Assembly: GCA_937898685.1 (NCBI GenBank)
Contig: CALEJT010000025.1
Location: 1-8,997 of the forward strand
Length of the DNA stretch: 8,997 nucleotides
Source: an uncultured Gammaproteobacteria bacterium
GTDB taxonomy: Bacteria > Pseudomonadota > Gammaproteobacteria > Pseudomonadales > Pseudohongiellaceae
Direction: 5' to 3'
Position numbers and translations under genes: made by a program
Notes under the pieces: generated by a model
The model's input: only the letters and a program-made list of their open reading frames with translations
What the model was told of the DNA's origin: nothing
Database searches by the model: none
Shown here: piece after piece, positions 1 to 8,883 of the stretch
Layout of the letters: each line of letters opens with the position of its first letter
Position numbering within the stretch: the stretch's first letter is position 1

Positions 1-51
1 ACAGCACTCATAATGCTGGGGTCGGTGGTTCGAGTCCACCCATAGCCACCA
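1..51 (+). tRNA. tRNA-Met (CAT), 3' part; 5' end lies outside the window
   Basis: The visible part starts at the anticodon arm. The stem CAGCA (2-6) pairs with TGCTG (14-18) around a seven-base loop with anticodon CAT at 9-11. The T arm GGTGG (24-28) / CCACC (36-40) encloses the loop TTCGAGT. The 3' acceptor strand CATAGCC (41-47) is followed by discriminator A48 and an encoded CCA (49-51). The acceptor end ATAGCCACCA resembles bacterial elongator tRNA-Met rather than initiator tRNA. A tRNA-Ile with a lysidine-modified CAT anticodon is the alternative; the acceptor sequence favours Met. The D arm and 5' acceptor strand are missing because the window begins inside the gene. tRNA 3' ends are common integration sites for islands, and an island-like block starts right after it. 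Confidence 0.95.
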
Positions 52-84
52 GATTTACTTGAAAATTCAGTGATTCACGCGATG

Positions 85-112
85 AAAGCCCGCCTCTGAC
101 GCGGGCTTTTTT
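85..112 (+). terminator. Intrinsic terminator of the tRNA-Met gene
   Basis: A perfect nine-base-pair stem, AAAGCCCGC (85-93) with GCGGGCTTT (101-109), encloses a seven-base loop and runs directly into a T tract (107-112). It lies 33 bases after the tRNA CCA end on the same strand, so it most likely ends the tRNA transcript. It also separates the tRNA from hsdR, which must have its own promoter. Confidence 0.9.
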
Positions 113-132
113 GTGACAGTTCGACTGTCACA
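112..132. repeat. Perfect inverted repeat TGTGACAGT / ACTGTCACA
   Basis: Arms of nine bases (112-120 and 124-132) are exact reverse complements separated by TCG. The left arm begins at the last T of the tRNA terminator. There is no following T tract, so it is not an obvious second terminator. The right-arm sequence TGTCACAGG (126-134) recurs as a direct copy at 223-231. It could be a protein-binding dyad, for example an operator or recombinase arm site, or an RNA hairpin. The sequence does not decide between them. Confidence 0.6.
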
Positions 133-388
133 GGCTTCCTGGGGCCTCCATCCGCAGGGTTGCAACCCTCCCCTCCCCGAACATCGCCGAATGGCCCTGT
201 AACGGGTTCTGAGAGGTCCGAGTGTCACAGGTGCGGGCGACCGCCTCGAAACGACCCTGACACCCCGAACCAGGCCCATGGGCAGTCGAGGCCCGACGTG
301 GCCCTTTGCATGACACCTCCGGACGCCCCGGACGCCGGAATCGTTCGGCGGCATACTGCCCCCAGGGGACACCGGGGTCGCAAAGGGA
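133..388. other. Non-coding region between the tRNA terminator and hsdR
   Basis: I see no credible gene here; the open frames crossing it lack coding character and run into hsdR out of frame. It contains a perfect 14-base palindrome (156-169), a second copy of TGTCACAGG (223-231), two TGACACC motifs (258-264 and 311-317) and a tandem duplication of CCGGACGCC (319-327 and 328-336). The hsdR promoter must lie here, but I could not identify a convincing -35/-10 pair. Confidence 0.6.
156..169. repeat. Perfect palindrome AGGGTTGCAACCCT
   Basis: A 14-base sequence identical to its own reverse complement, in the non-coding DNA about 220 bases upstream of hsdR. Its symmetry and size are typical of a dimeric repressor operator. 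No second copy was seen in the window and no protein can be assigned to it. Confidence 0.4.
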
Positions 389-3300
389 ATGAAAGAGAAC
401 CACCTCGAAGACGCCTGCCTGGACTGGCTGGCCGGTATCGGCTGGACGGTCCTGGAGGGCGAGACGGTTGCGCCTGGCGGCGAGCTCCAGGCGCGCGAAC
501 GCTGGACGGAAGTGGTCCTGGCGCCAAGGCTCCGGGAGGCCGTGGCCCGCCTCAACCCCACCCTGTCAGCGTCCGAAGTGGACGCTGTGGTTGCCAAGGT
601 CGCTGGTTACGGCCACCAGTCCCTCATCGACGGCAACCGTGAGGTCTACGACTGGCTGCGCAATGGCGTGCCGCTTGAGCGCACCGCCAGCGACGGCCGC
701 CGGGAGGTCCTTCGGGTCCCCGTGGTCGACTCCACCGGTCACAACGACCTCCTCGCCGTTCGCCAGTTCACCGTGCAGGGCGCCAAGCTGCGCCGGCCGG
801 ACATCGTGCTGTTCGTCAACGGCCTGCCGCTGGTGGTGATCGAGCTGAAGAACCCGGCCGACCTCAACGCCGACTACGTCAGCGCGTGGAACCAGATCCA
901 GGCCTACAAGGCACAGATCCCCCAGTTGTTCTGGTTCAACCTGCTCAACGTGGTGTCCGACGGCACGGTGGCGCGCTACGGCTCGCTGAGCGCGGATCTG
1001 TCCCGCTACGCGCGCTGGCGGCTGCTGGACGGGAAGAAGGTAGGCAAGGAGCAGCTGGAGCTGGAAGTGCTGATGCGCGGCCTGCTCGATCCCGGCACCC
1101 TGCTGGACTTCTTCCGTGGCTTCGTCGCCTACGGCGGGGCCGACGGTGGGGCCAGCTTCAAGATCATCGCCCAGTGGCACCAGTACCACGGTGTCCGCAA
1201 GGCCGTGGCGCGGGCGGTGGAGGCCCTGGTCCAGCGCAAGGACGGCAAGGGCGGCGTGATCTGGTTCACCCAGGGCTCGGGCAAGTCGCTGCTGGCGTTG
1301 TTCTACGTGATGGCGCTGCGCGACCGGCCCGAGTTCGGCAACCCGACCGTGGTGATGGTGACCGACCGCAACGACCTCGACGGCCAGCTCTACGAAACCT
1401 TCGCCGACAGCGCCTGGTCGCTGCGCGCAACGCCGGTGCAGGCCGACAGCCGCGAAGACCTGCGCAGCCACCTGTCGCAGGTGCAGGCCGGCGGCGTGTT
1501 CTTCACCACCATCAACAAGTTCGCGCCCGAGCCGGGGCAGACCTCGGTGCCCGTGCTGTGCGAGCGCGACAACGTGGTGGTGATCGCCGACGAAGCGCAT
1601 CGCACCCAGTACGGCTTCCGCGCCGACCTGGACACCAGGACCGGCCAGACCAAGTACGGCCTGGCCAAGTACATGCGCGATGCCCTGCCCAACGCCATCT
1701 ACCTGGGCATGACCGGCACCCCGGTGAGCCTGGACGACCGCGACACCGAAGCCGTGTTCGGCAGCTATGTCGATGTTTACGACATGATCGCCGCGCAGGA
1801 AGACGAAGCCGTGGTGCCGGTCAGCTACGAGTCGCGCATCATCGAGCTGCGCTTCAACGAAGCCGAGAAACAGGCGCTGATGGACGAGTTCCTCGACGCC
1901 ACCGGCGACGAGGACGAGGCCGAACAGCAGCGCACCGCCAGCCGCCACACCCGGCTGGAAGCGCTGGCCATGGCCGACGGCCGGATGGCCACCCTGGCCG
2001 AAGACCTGGTGCAGCACTGGGAGGCGCGCAAGGAATCGGTGGCCGGCAAGGCGATGATCGTGGCGGTCTCGCGCGAGGCTGCGGTGCGCCTGTACGACGA
2101 GATCGTCAAGCTGCGGCCCGAGTGGCACTCGGACGACATCAACACCGGCCGGATCAAGGTGGTGATGACCGGCAGCTCGGCCGACCCGCCGCACTACCAG
2201 CCGCACCGCACCGACAAGGCCGACCGCAAGCTGCTGGAGAAGCGCTTCAAGCAGTCCCCCGAGGACCTGAAAGCGGGCGAGGTGCCGCTGGAACTGGTCA
2301 TCGTGCGCGACATGTGGCTGACCGGCTTCGACGCCCCGCCCGTGCATACCCTGTACGTGGACAAGCCCATGCAGGGCCACGGGCTGATGCAGGCGATCGC
2401 ACGCACCAACCGCATCTGGAAGGACAAGCCCGGCGGCCTGGTGGTGGACTACATCGGCATCGGCGAGGAACTTAAGAAGGCGATCCGCCAGTACACCCGC
2501 GACAGCGGCGCCGAACGTGAGCCAGTGGACACCTCCGGTGCCGCGCTGGGCATCCTGCTCGATACGCTCGACGTGATCCGCAAGGAATTCTTCGCAGGCT
2601 TCGACTACAGCGGCTTTGAGGATCCGAAACGGGCTTTGGCACTGCTGGCGCCGGCCATGGAGCACATCCTCAAGCTGGACCCCGAACCCGACGACAAGGG
2701 CCGCAACCGCGGCGTGCGCGCCTACCTGGACCAGGTGGCCAAGCTGACCAAGGCCCAGGCCCTGGCCGGCACCCGCCCCGAAGCCATGGCCGTGCGCGAG
2801 GAAATCGCGTTCTTCCAGGCCGTGCGCGTGAGCCTGATCAAGCTCACCCGCTCGGCCGGCGGCATGTCCCGGCTGGAGAAGGAAGCCGCGCTGCGCCAGC
2901 TGGTGGCCAAGGGCGTGCTGGTGGAAGGCGTGAACGACCTCTACCGCACGCTGGGGCTGGAAAGGCCGGACATCAGCCTGCTGGACGAGCGGTTCCTGGC
3001 CCAGATCCGCGAGCTGCCGACCAAGAACCTGGCCGCCGAACTGCTGGAACGTCTGCTGGCCGACCAGATCCGCTCGCGCGGTCAGAAGAACGCGCTGCAG
3101 GGCAAGGAATTCGCGACCCGGCTGGAAGAAGCGATCCATCGCTACCAGAACCGTGGCCTGACCACGGTCGAAGTGATCGAGGAATTGATCCGGCTGGCGA
3201 AGGAGATCAACGAGGCACGTCCGCCGGATGGCATGAGCGAGGAAGAGTTCGCCTTCTACCAGGCGCTGGCGGAAAACGAGTCGGCCGTGCGGGAACTGGG

Positions 3301-3517
3301 ACATCCCGTGCTGCGTGCGCTGGCGCAGGAGCTGACCGACAAGCTGCGCAAGTCGGCGACGATCAACTGGCAGAACCGGAAGGACTCACGCGCGCGGATG
3401 GTGGCGATGGTCAAGGTGCTGCTGGCGACGCACAAGTATCCGCCGGACAAGCAGCCGGAAGCGATTGAGAAGGTGATTGCGCAGGCCGAATTGTTGGCGG
3501 ATTCTTGGGCGGGGTAG
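389..3517 (+). CDS. hsdR: Type I restriction enzyme, HsdR subunit (endonuclease and DNA translocase)
   Basis: The 1042-residue protein is the restriction and motor subunit of a Type I RM complex. It hydrolyses ATP to pull DNA past the bound complex and then cuts it. The N-terminal nuclease domain shows the PD-(D/E)xK signature: Asp138 in RPDIV, Glu152-x-Lys154 in IELK, and the Q-x3-Y motif Gln169/Tyr173. The SF2 helicase motor has Walker A TQGSGKS (294-300), motif II DEAH (401-404), motif III MTGTP (441-445), TGFDAP (645-650) and motif VI QAIARTNR (668-675). The rest resembles the HsdR C-terminal helical domain. The length is normal and every catalytic motif is intact. ATG389 is the only standard start after an in-frame stop at 311-313. 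A purine-rich AAAGGGA abuts it, closer than an ideal ribosome site. It has its own transcription unit and converges on the hsdMS operon. Confidence 0.96.
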   Translation: MKENHLEDACLDWLAGIGWTVLEGETVAPGGELQARERWTEVVLAPRLREAVARLNPTLSASEVDAVVAKVAGYGHQSLIDGNREVYDWLRNGVPLERTASDGRREVLRVPVVDSTGHNDLLAVRQFTVQGAKLRRPDIVLFVNGLPLVVIELKNPADLNADYVSAWNQIQAYKAQIPQLFWFNLLNVVSDGTVARYGSLSADLSRYARWRLLDGKKVGKEQLELEVLMRGLLDPGTLLDFFRGFVAYGGADGGASFKIIAQWHQYHGVRKAVARAVEALVQRKDGKGGVIWFTQGSGKSLLALFYVMALRDRPEFGNPTVVMVTDRNDLDGQLYETFADSAWSLRATPVQADSREDLRSHLSQVQAGGVFFTTINKFAPEPGQTSVPVLCERDNVVVIADEAHRTQYGFRADLDTRTGQTKYGLAKYMRDALPNAIYLGMTGTPVSLDDRDTEAVFGSYVDVYDMIAAQEDEAVVPVSYESRIIELRFNEAEKQALMDEFLDATGDEDEAEQQRTASRHTRLEALAMADGRMATLAEDLVQHWEARKESVAGKAMIVAVSREAAVRLYDEIVKLRPEWHSDDINTGRIKVVMTGSSADPPHYQPHRTDKADRKLLEKRFKQSPEDLKAGEVPLELVIVRDMWLTGFDAPPVHTLYVDKPMQGHGLMQAIARTNRIWKDKPGGLVVDYIGIGEELKKAIRQYTRDSGAEREPVDTSGAALGILLDTLDVIRKEFFAGFDYSGFEDPKRALALLAPAMEHILKLDPEPDDKGRNRGVRAYLDQVAKLTKAQALAGTRPEAMAVREEIAFFQAVRVSLIKLTRSAGGMSRLEKEAALRQLVAKGVLVEGVNDLYRTLGLERPDISLLDERFLAQIRELPTKNLAAELLERLLADQIRSRGQKNALQGKEFATRLEEAIHRYQNRGLTTVEVIEELIRLAKEINEARPPDGMSEEEFAFYQALAENESAVRELGHPVLRALAQELTDKLRKSATINWQNRKDSRARMVAMVKVLLATHKYPPDKQPEAIEKVIAQAELLADSWAG

Positions 3518-3652
3518 TGGCCGGCGCCCGGCGGGCAGCATCTCCTGTCGCTTTCCATGCAGCCTAGCCAAACGCTTAAATAGCTAACTCATTGTTTTTA
3601 CGGGCTTTCTACGCGACACTCTTGGCTGGATCGGCCATGGCTTTAAACAAGC
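3518..3652. other. Convergent intergenic gap between hsdR and the AlbA_2 gene
   Basis: Both flanking genes end here, so terminators are expected on both strands. The only hairpin seen is GCCGG (3520-3524) with CCGGC (3528-3532), just after the hsdR stop. It has no T tract, so an intrinsic terminator is not supported. The section from about 3570 to 3605 is clearly more AT-rich than the flanking genes. No small gene was recognised. Confidence 0.5.
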
Positions 3653-5062
3653 TCAGGCCCAGAACGGCAGGTATCGAGCGAACTTGCGTGAGCTTCCAAC
3701 GCTCTCATCCGGCTTCACGAAGCCAGCCTCCGTTGCGGCTGCAATGATCTGCGAGGCAACCGCCGCCTTGTGGTCTGGCAGCCCAAAGCGCTCACGCAGC
3801 GACTGGTTGGTCATGTGCTCGGCCATCACCCATTTCAGAGCAGCATGCTGGTAGCAGGCACGCACGCGGTCGTTGCGGTCCATTTCATCAAACGGCCTCG
3901 GGCCGTGGATGACCACTTCGGTACGACGCAACCCCACACGAAATTCGGGGGCAGGCAGTTGGAACACTTCTGCTGCGTGCACCACGCGGTCGATGCCGCT
4001 GCTTTTCTCTTCACAGATGTGCATGCGCCGCATCAGGTCAGCCAAGCGTTCATTGCGCGACTGGTAGCCGTCGATAAAGCGCTCCACCGGCACGACAGGC
4101 TCGCCCGGATTGGTAATCTCAAGTCGATTCGCGTAAACCTCCACCATTACCGAACTGCCACCGGCGCGGAAATCCTGATGGATCAACGCATTGGCGATCA
4201 ACTCGCGAACCACTTCTTCAGGCAACAGTTTGACTTCCCGGCGCAATGCATCCTGGATCACTTCGTTCTGGGGCAGCTGACCCATCACGAAGCGCACGAG
4301 ACCCTGAAACCCCACTGCGTACCCGCGACCACCAGTCTGATCCAATCGGGTGCTGAGCTTGTTGATGCCGTCGTACACCACCACCCGGGGCGCCTTGCGC
4401 GCCACATCTGGAAATTCAGCAAGTTGCCGTGCCAACAGCAATGCGCCGATCCGCCGGATGCTGAACACGCCAACGGCTTCGTCGATCAAGCGTTCGCTGC
4501 ACAACCGATCCAGCACGCTCCGTTGTTGAGCCGGGTACGGCAGCTTCAGCAACTCGAACCAGGTCTGCGTATCAAGAAGCTCGATAACCGCTTGCGCATC
4601 GAGACCTCCACGCGAGGTTTCCTCAAGCCAATCGGGTTCACCCTCGGCAAAAATCCGGCGTAATTGATCTTCCGACATTGGCACCAACGCTTCGCCGCTG
4701 CGCATCAAATAGCGCCCATTCAAATGCCATGCCGTACCACGTGGCCGCGAGGGCACCCGGAACACGAGGACGCGCCCATCTGGATGATGGACCTCATCAA
4801 TGTCAACGCGAAAGCCGACTGCCTCGAACAGTTTCTGTGTCGTGGCCACTACATTCGGAAATGCCTTGGTGCCGACAACCTTCCTTGGTGGCCTGTCAGA
4901 AACACCAAGGATCAACAATCCCCCGCCTTCATTGGCCAACGCCACGCAGTATTCGTGAAGTTTGTGCGTGTCGTACTGCTGTTTGGCCTCTTTGAATTCC
5001 AGCCTCTGGTGCTCAGATGGCGCGTCAAGCCAGAGGTCTATCTGCTCAGGTGTTGTGCTCAT
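3653..5062 (-). CDS. AlbA_2 (Schlafen-like) domain, GHKL-type ATP-binding protein of the RM operon
   Basis: A 469-residue protein. Residues about 15-130 match the AlbA_2/Schlafen N-terminal pattern: Glu17, then LEFKEAK (21-27) and ANEGGGLLILGVSD (43-56). A GHKL-like ATP-binding region follows, with an N-box RELIANALIHQD (286-297), NPGEP (318-322) and the glycine-containing EKSSGIDRV (352-360). The C-terminus (about 400-469) looks like a winged helix. Proteins of this build are usually annotated as ATP-dependent transcriptional regulators or RecG-like helicase-related proteins, and such genes often accompany Type I RM loci. Its ATG overlaps the hsdS stop codon by four bases (ATGA), which implies coupled translation and a role tied to the complex. 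By hand count, 4141-4200 is about 57% GC, lower than hsdM and hsdR. Its function is unproven; regulation, nucleic acid binding and RNA cleavage are all possible. Confidence 0.88.
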   Translation of the reverse strand: MSTTPEQIDLWLDAPSEHQRLEFKEAKQQYDTHKLHEYCVALANEGGGLLILGVSDRPPRKVVGTKAFPNVVATTQKLFEAVGFRVDIDEVHHPDGRVLVFRVPSRPRGTAWHLNGRYLMRSGEALVPMSEDQLRRIFAEGEPDWLEETSRGGLDAQAVIELLDTQTWFELLKLPYPAQQRSVLDRLCSERLIDEAVGVFSIRRIGALLLARQLAEFPDVARKAPRVVVYDGINKLSTRLDQTGGRGYAVGFQGLVRFVMGQLPQNEVIQDALRREVKLLPEEVVRELIANALIHQDFRAGGSSVMVEVYANRLEITNPGEPVVPVERFIDGYQSRNERLADLMRRMHICEEKSSGIDRVVHAAEVFQLPAPEFRVGLRRTEVVIHGPRPFDEMDRNDRVRACYQHAALKWVMAEHMTNQSLRERFGLPDHKAAVASQIIAAATEAGFVKPDESVGSSRKFARYLPFWA

Positions 5063-6379
5063 GCGCCGACGCCTTCAATCGCTCCATGGGCCTCGGGCAG
5101 GCGCAGTTTGCCGGAGATCAGGCGGGGGAGGAGGGTGTCGCGGGCTTCGGCGAGCGTCGCCGTCCGGCGGCGGTTGTGGACTACCCGCCCCAGCATGGGC
5201 GCCACGATGGCTTCGAATGCTGCGAGTGCATCGTCGCTGATGACGGCTGCTCGGACTTCCGCCAGCTGAGCTGGCCTTACACGTTGGTGACTGTTGGAAG
5301 TGCCGGTGACGAGTTGGCGCATGGCGGTGTTGAATGCGGGCGATGCGGCGAGGGTGTAGAGGAAGGCGTTGCCGAAGTCGGGCTTCGGCATCCAGACCAG
5401 GAATTCGGTCGAGCACACGGCATGCGGGCCAGTGTCGCCGACGTACCAGACGCGGGGAATATGGGGATTCAGCTTGGAGACCAGCACGGCACCTGGGGGA
5501 ACGGGTGTCTTGTTGCTCTTGATGGCTTCGCCAAGCTCGGTAAGCGGAAGCTGGCTCGCATCGAAAGCCGGCAAGCTGTAGTGCTGGAACTCCTGTTCAG
5601 GCGACGACATCGGATTGATGGTGCCCTTCGATAGGGTAGCCACATCGCCGAACGCCACAGGTCGCCAGCCCTTCGGGATCGGGCCGAGTTCGGAATCCTC
5701 GAACTCGCTGGGAAACAGGGCGGCGCTGGCCGCCTCCATGCCTTCGGGCTCGCGGCCTTCGGCCTTGGCGCGGACGGGGTCGAAGTCCACGAACCAGGAC
5801 TTGAACAGGGCTTGGGCGATGGCTTCGAGGGTGGCGTTGGTTTGGCGCAGGTTGTCGATGCGGTCGTCAATCGCCCCGAGGAAATTGGCGATTTCTCGCT
5901 GCTCCTGAAGGGGCGGCAGCGCGACTTCAATTTCCTTTAGATTTGATGAAGGACGAGAGATCGAGGGCACGCCCACCTGTGACGCGTTGGCAAGAAGTTT
6001 GTGCTGCCCTTCTGGGCTATGAAAGAAGTAGGTGATGAATGCGGGATCAGCCTTCGATCGATCGCATCTCAGGTAGAACTGACGCTGTGAGATGACATAG
6101 CGCTCGTAGCGCGAACTTTCTGGAACATAGGCGACTTGGCCTATGTTCCCGGCATGCGTAAGAACCACATCACCTCGACGAACGTTGGAGTTCTTTAGCC
6201 TTTCCGCATGCTCTGGCGTAACGAAATTGAAGTCACCATCCTCGACCCGCGTACCTCGCAGGTGAGCACCGCTTATTACCGGAATTCCAGAATCAACGAA
6301 GGTTTCGACTTTGATGTTGGAGCCAAAAGGTCCCATCGCGATCTTCTCAGCGAAATCCTCTACTCGTACAAGAGGCCAA

Positions 6380-6390
<11 letters not shown>
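5059..6390 (-). CDS. hsdS: Type I restriction enzyme, HsdS specificity subunit
   Basis: The 443-residue DNA-recognition subunit has the usual two halves. The first target-recognition domain spans about residues 1-155. The first conserved region follows: LPPLQEQREIANFLGAIDDR (158-177), then a helix ending in FKSWFVDFDPV (196-206). The second recognition domain is about 236-385. The second conserved helix (about 395-431) ends LLPRLISGKLRL. Each recognition domain reads one half of a bipartite DNA target, and the helices set the spacing and bind two HsdM copies. The start codon lies inside the end of hsdM (11-base overlap) and the stop overlaps the AlbA_2 start. The first recognition domain is much less GC-rich (219 of 420 bases in 5941-6360) than hsdM, which suggests exchange of that domain. 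The target sequence cannot be read from the protein. Confidence 0.96.
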
Positions 6391-7981
<1,591 letters not shown>

Positions 7982-8001
7982 TTCATCCCCTGCTGATCAC
8001 G

Positions 8002-8019
8002 GCGATCTTCCCAGATCGC
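8002..8019 (-). promoter_or_regulatory. Hairpin in the hsdM leader
   Basis: GCGATCT (8002-8008) pairs perfectly with AGATCGC (8013-8019) around a four-base loop. It lies in the gap between the XRE gene and hsdM, ten bases upstream of the hsdM ribosome site (7987-7991). There is no U tract, so it is not a simple terminator. It may be an RNA element that adjusts hsdM translation or protects processed mRNA, or a dyad operator. Its half-sites do not match the operator motif found at 8312-8387. Confidence 0.5.
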
Positions 8020-8045
8020 GTTCTCAGGTACTGATTCCGGACCGA

Positions 8046-8282
8046 TCAGGCCAGCCCGGCATCTTCATCAACATAGGTCAGCAACTCGCCTGGCTGGCAG
8101 GCGAAGTACCTGCAGAGCTTGTCGATGATGTCCGTGCCGATGTTCGCACCCGGCTGATTGGCCATCTTGGACAGCGTCGCCCGGTGAATGCCCGTCGCAT
8201 CGGCCACTTCCGTCAGCGACACGACGCGTCGCTCCTTGAAGGCTTTGTCCGCGATCAGCTCGGTCAGGCGGAATCGAATCAT
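8046..8282 (-). CDS. XRE/Cro-type helix-turn-helix regulator
   Basis: A 78-residue single-domain DNA-binding protein. The helix-turn-helix is at about residues 22-42: a first helix SLTEVADATG, then the recognition helix HRATLSKMAN. The remainder, with DIIDKLCRYFACQPGELLTY (51-70), completes the five-helix Cro/CI fold. Size, position and orientation recall the controller (C) proteins of RM systems, because it is the first gene before hsdM on the same strand. It is divergent from the excisionase-like gene, and the shared control region carries dyad sites of the kind such dimers bind. I infer that it represses its own promoter, the divergent one, or both. The ATG at 8282 has only a weak AGAG upstream. 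Direction of control over hsdM (activation or repression) is not visible. Confidence 0.85.
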   Translation of the reverse strand: MIRFRLTELIADKAFKERRVVSLTEVADATGIHRATLSKMANQPGANIGTDIIDKLCRYFACQPGELLTYVDEDAGLA

Positions 8283-8311
8283 GAACGGCTCTTAAATATC
8301 GTCGCCAAGAA

Positions 8312-8387
8312 GCGACACTTGTCGTTGACAGGCGCCTCTTGTCGTCTATGATCGTCAACAAGCGTCGCCTATACGCGACAGCCGTTG
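8312..8387. promoter_or_regulatory. Array of three or four 13-base dyad operators
   Basis: Site A GCGACACTTGTCG (8312-8324) contains the perfect dyad CGACA-CT-TGTCG. Site B GCGCCTCTTGTCG (8332-8344) matches A at 11 of 13 bases. Site C, read on the minus strand from 8368 to 8356, is GCGACGCTTGTTG and also matches 11 of 13. A degenerate site D GCGACAGCCGTTG (8375-8387) matches 9 of 13. Start-to-start steps are 20, 24 and 19 bases, close to two helical turns. Site A abuts the -35, B fills the -35/-10 spacer and C covers the expected transcription start of the plus-strand promoter. The neighbouring XRE protein is the natural binding candidate. Confidence 0.65.
8325..8352 (+). promoter_or_regulatory. 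Sigma70-type promoter of the excisionase/integrase unit
   Basis: A consensus -35 TTGACA (8325-8330) and a near-consensus -10 TATGAT (8347-8352) are separated by 16 bases. Transcription would begin near 8359, giving a leader of about 50 bases before the ATG at 8412. The elements are embedded in operator-like repeats, so the promoter is probably repressed by the divergently encoded XRE protein. Confidence 0.7.
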
Positions 8388-8411
8388 ACGTCACTCGACA
8401 GGAGCGCCCAG

Positions 8412-8669
8412 ATGGAAACTTACATCACCACCGATGAACTCGCCACCCGCATCCACTACGACGCACGGACCATCCGCACCCGCCTGAAGGACGCCGTGCT
8501 GCTCGAAGGCGTCCACTACATCCGTCCTTTCGGTGGCCGCAAGCTCCTCTTCATCTGGGAGGCGATCCAGCGGGACATTGGCAAGTTCTCCGCCGGCCGG
8601 GCGCCGATGGGCTCGGCCGCGGCGGGCGGCGGCATCCCGATGGCCAGCGGCGGCGTGATCCATGGCTAA
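8412..8669 (+). CDS. Small excisionase-like DNA-binding protein
   Basis: An 85-residue protein. Residues 1 to about 57 look like a winged-helix/MerR-like excisionase fold: ITTDELATRIHYDARTIRTR (5-24) is the helix-turn-helix, and HYIRPFGGRKLLFIWEAI gives the wing and closing helix. The C-terminal 25 residues are rich in glycine, alanine and proline and look unstructured. The ATG at 8412 is chosen because AGGAG (8400-8404) lies seven bases upstream; an in-frame TTG at 8385 would extend it by nine residues but would overlap the operator region. The stop overlaps the integrase start within ATGGCTAA (8662-8669), so the two are coupled. The position before an integrase supports a role as a recombination directionality factor, which is inferred. 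A plain transcription factor is the alternative. Confidence 0.68.
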   Translation: METYITTDELATRIHYDARTIRTRLKDAVLLEGVHYIRPFGGRKLLFIWEAIQRDIGKFSAGRAPMGSAAAGGGIPMASGGVIHG

Positions 8670-8883
8670 GGTCCGCGCCCGTCCCGAGTCCGGGATGCTC
8701 TACCTCGACTTCTTCTATCGAGGCGTCCGGTGCCGGGAACAGACCGCCCTTCCCGACACCGCGGAGAACCGTCGCCGGGTGCAGACCCTGATGAACCGGA
8801 TCTCCAAGGAGATCAAGCAGGGCCTGTTCGACTACGCGGCAATGAATCGCACCGGGTCGGCCTGGCGGCTGGCGTGCTCGTAG
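8662..8883 (+). pseudogene. Truncated integrase, N-terminal arm-binding domain only
   Basis: The first 60 codons (8662-8841) match the N-terminal arm-type DNA-binding domain (DUF3596-like) of phage/island tyrosine integrases: KVRARPESGMLYLDFFYRGV and CREQTALPDTAENRRRV are characteristic, and the match runs to FDYAA (56-60). The frame then enters unrelated DNA and stops at 8881-8883. That DNA reads on the opposite strand as IS transposase. The core-binding and catalytic domains (R, H, R and Tyr) are absent, so this copy cannot recombine DNA. A full integrase of this type is usually several hundred residues. The break is near 8841-8847. Whether the rest of the gene continues beyond the IS material cannot be seen. 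Confidence 0.82.

Noticed and set aside
566..3304. A 912-codon open frame antisense to hsdR, and a 529-codon frame on the plus strand at 886-2475
   Set aside because: Both are out-of-frame readings of high-GC hsdR. Their proteins are low-complexity (His/Gly/Ala/Arg-rich) with no recognisable domain, while hsdR has every family motif.
3520..3532. GCCGG/CCGGC hairpin as the hsdR terminator
   Set aside because: Five-base stem with a three-base loop and no T tract; expected by chance in DNA this GC-rich.
3613..3620. GCGACACT near the hsdR/AlbA_2 gap as another XRE operator
   Set aside because: Only the left eight bases match; the second half-site is missing and it is far from any promoter.
3770..4663. 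Plus-strand open frame opposite the AlbA_2 gene, and similar frames opposite hsdM (6992-7996) and hsdS (5017-5634)
   Set aside because: They mirror well-supported genes, show no domain features and have no ribosome site that stands out.
8290..8360. Sigma70 promoter for the XRE-hsdM operon on the minus strand
   Set aside because: TTGACG (8358-8353) has no -10 at 16-18 bases, and AT-rich GATATT (8300-8295) has no matching -35. A promoter must exist but I cannot place it.
8385..8411. TTG start for the excisionase-like gene
   Set aside because: ATG at 8412 has AGGAG at ideal spacing, and the TTG version has no comparable ribosome site and lies in the operator region.
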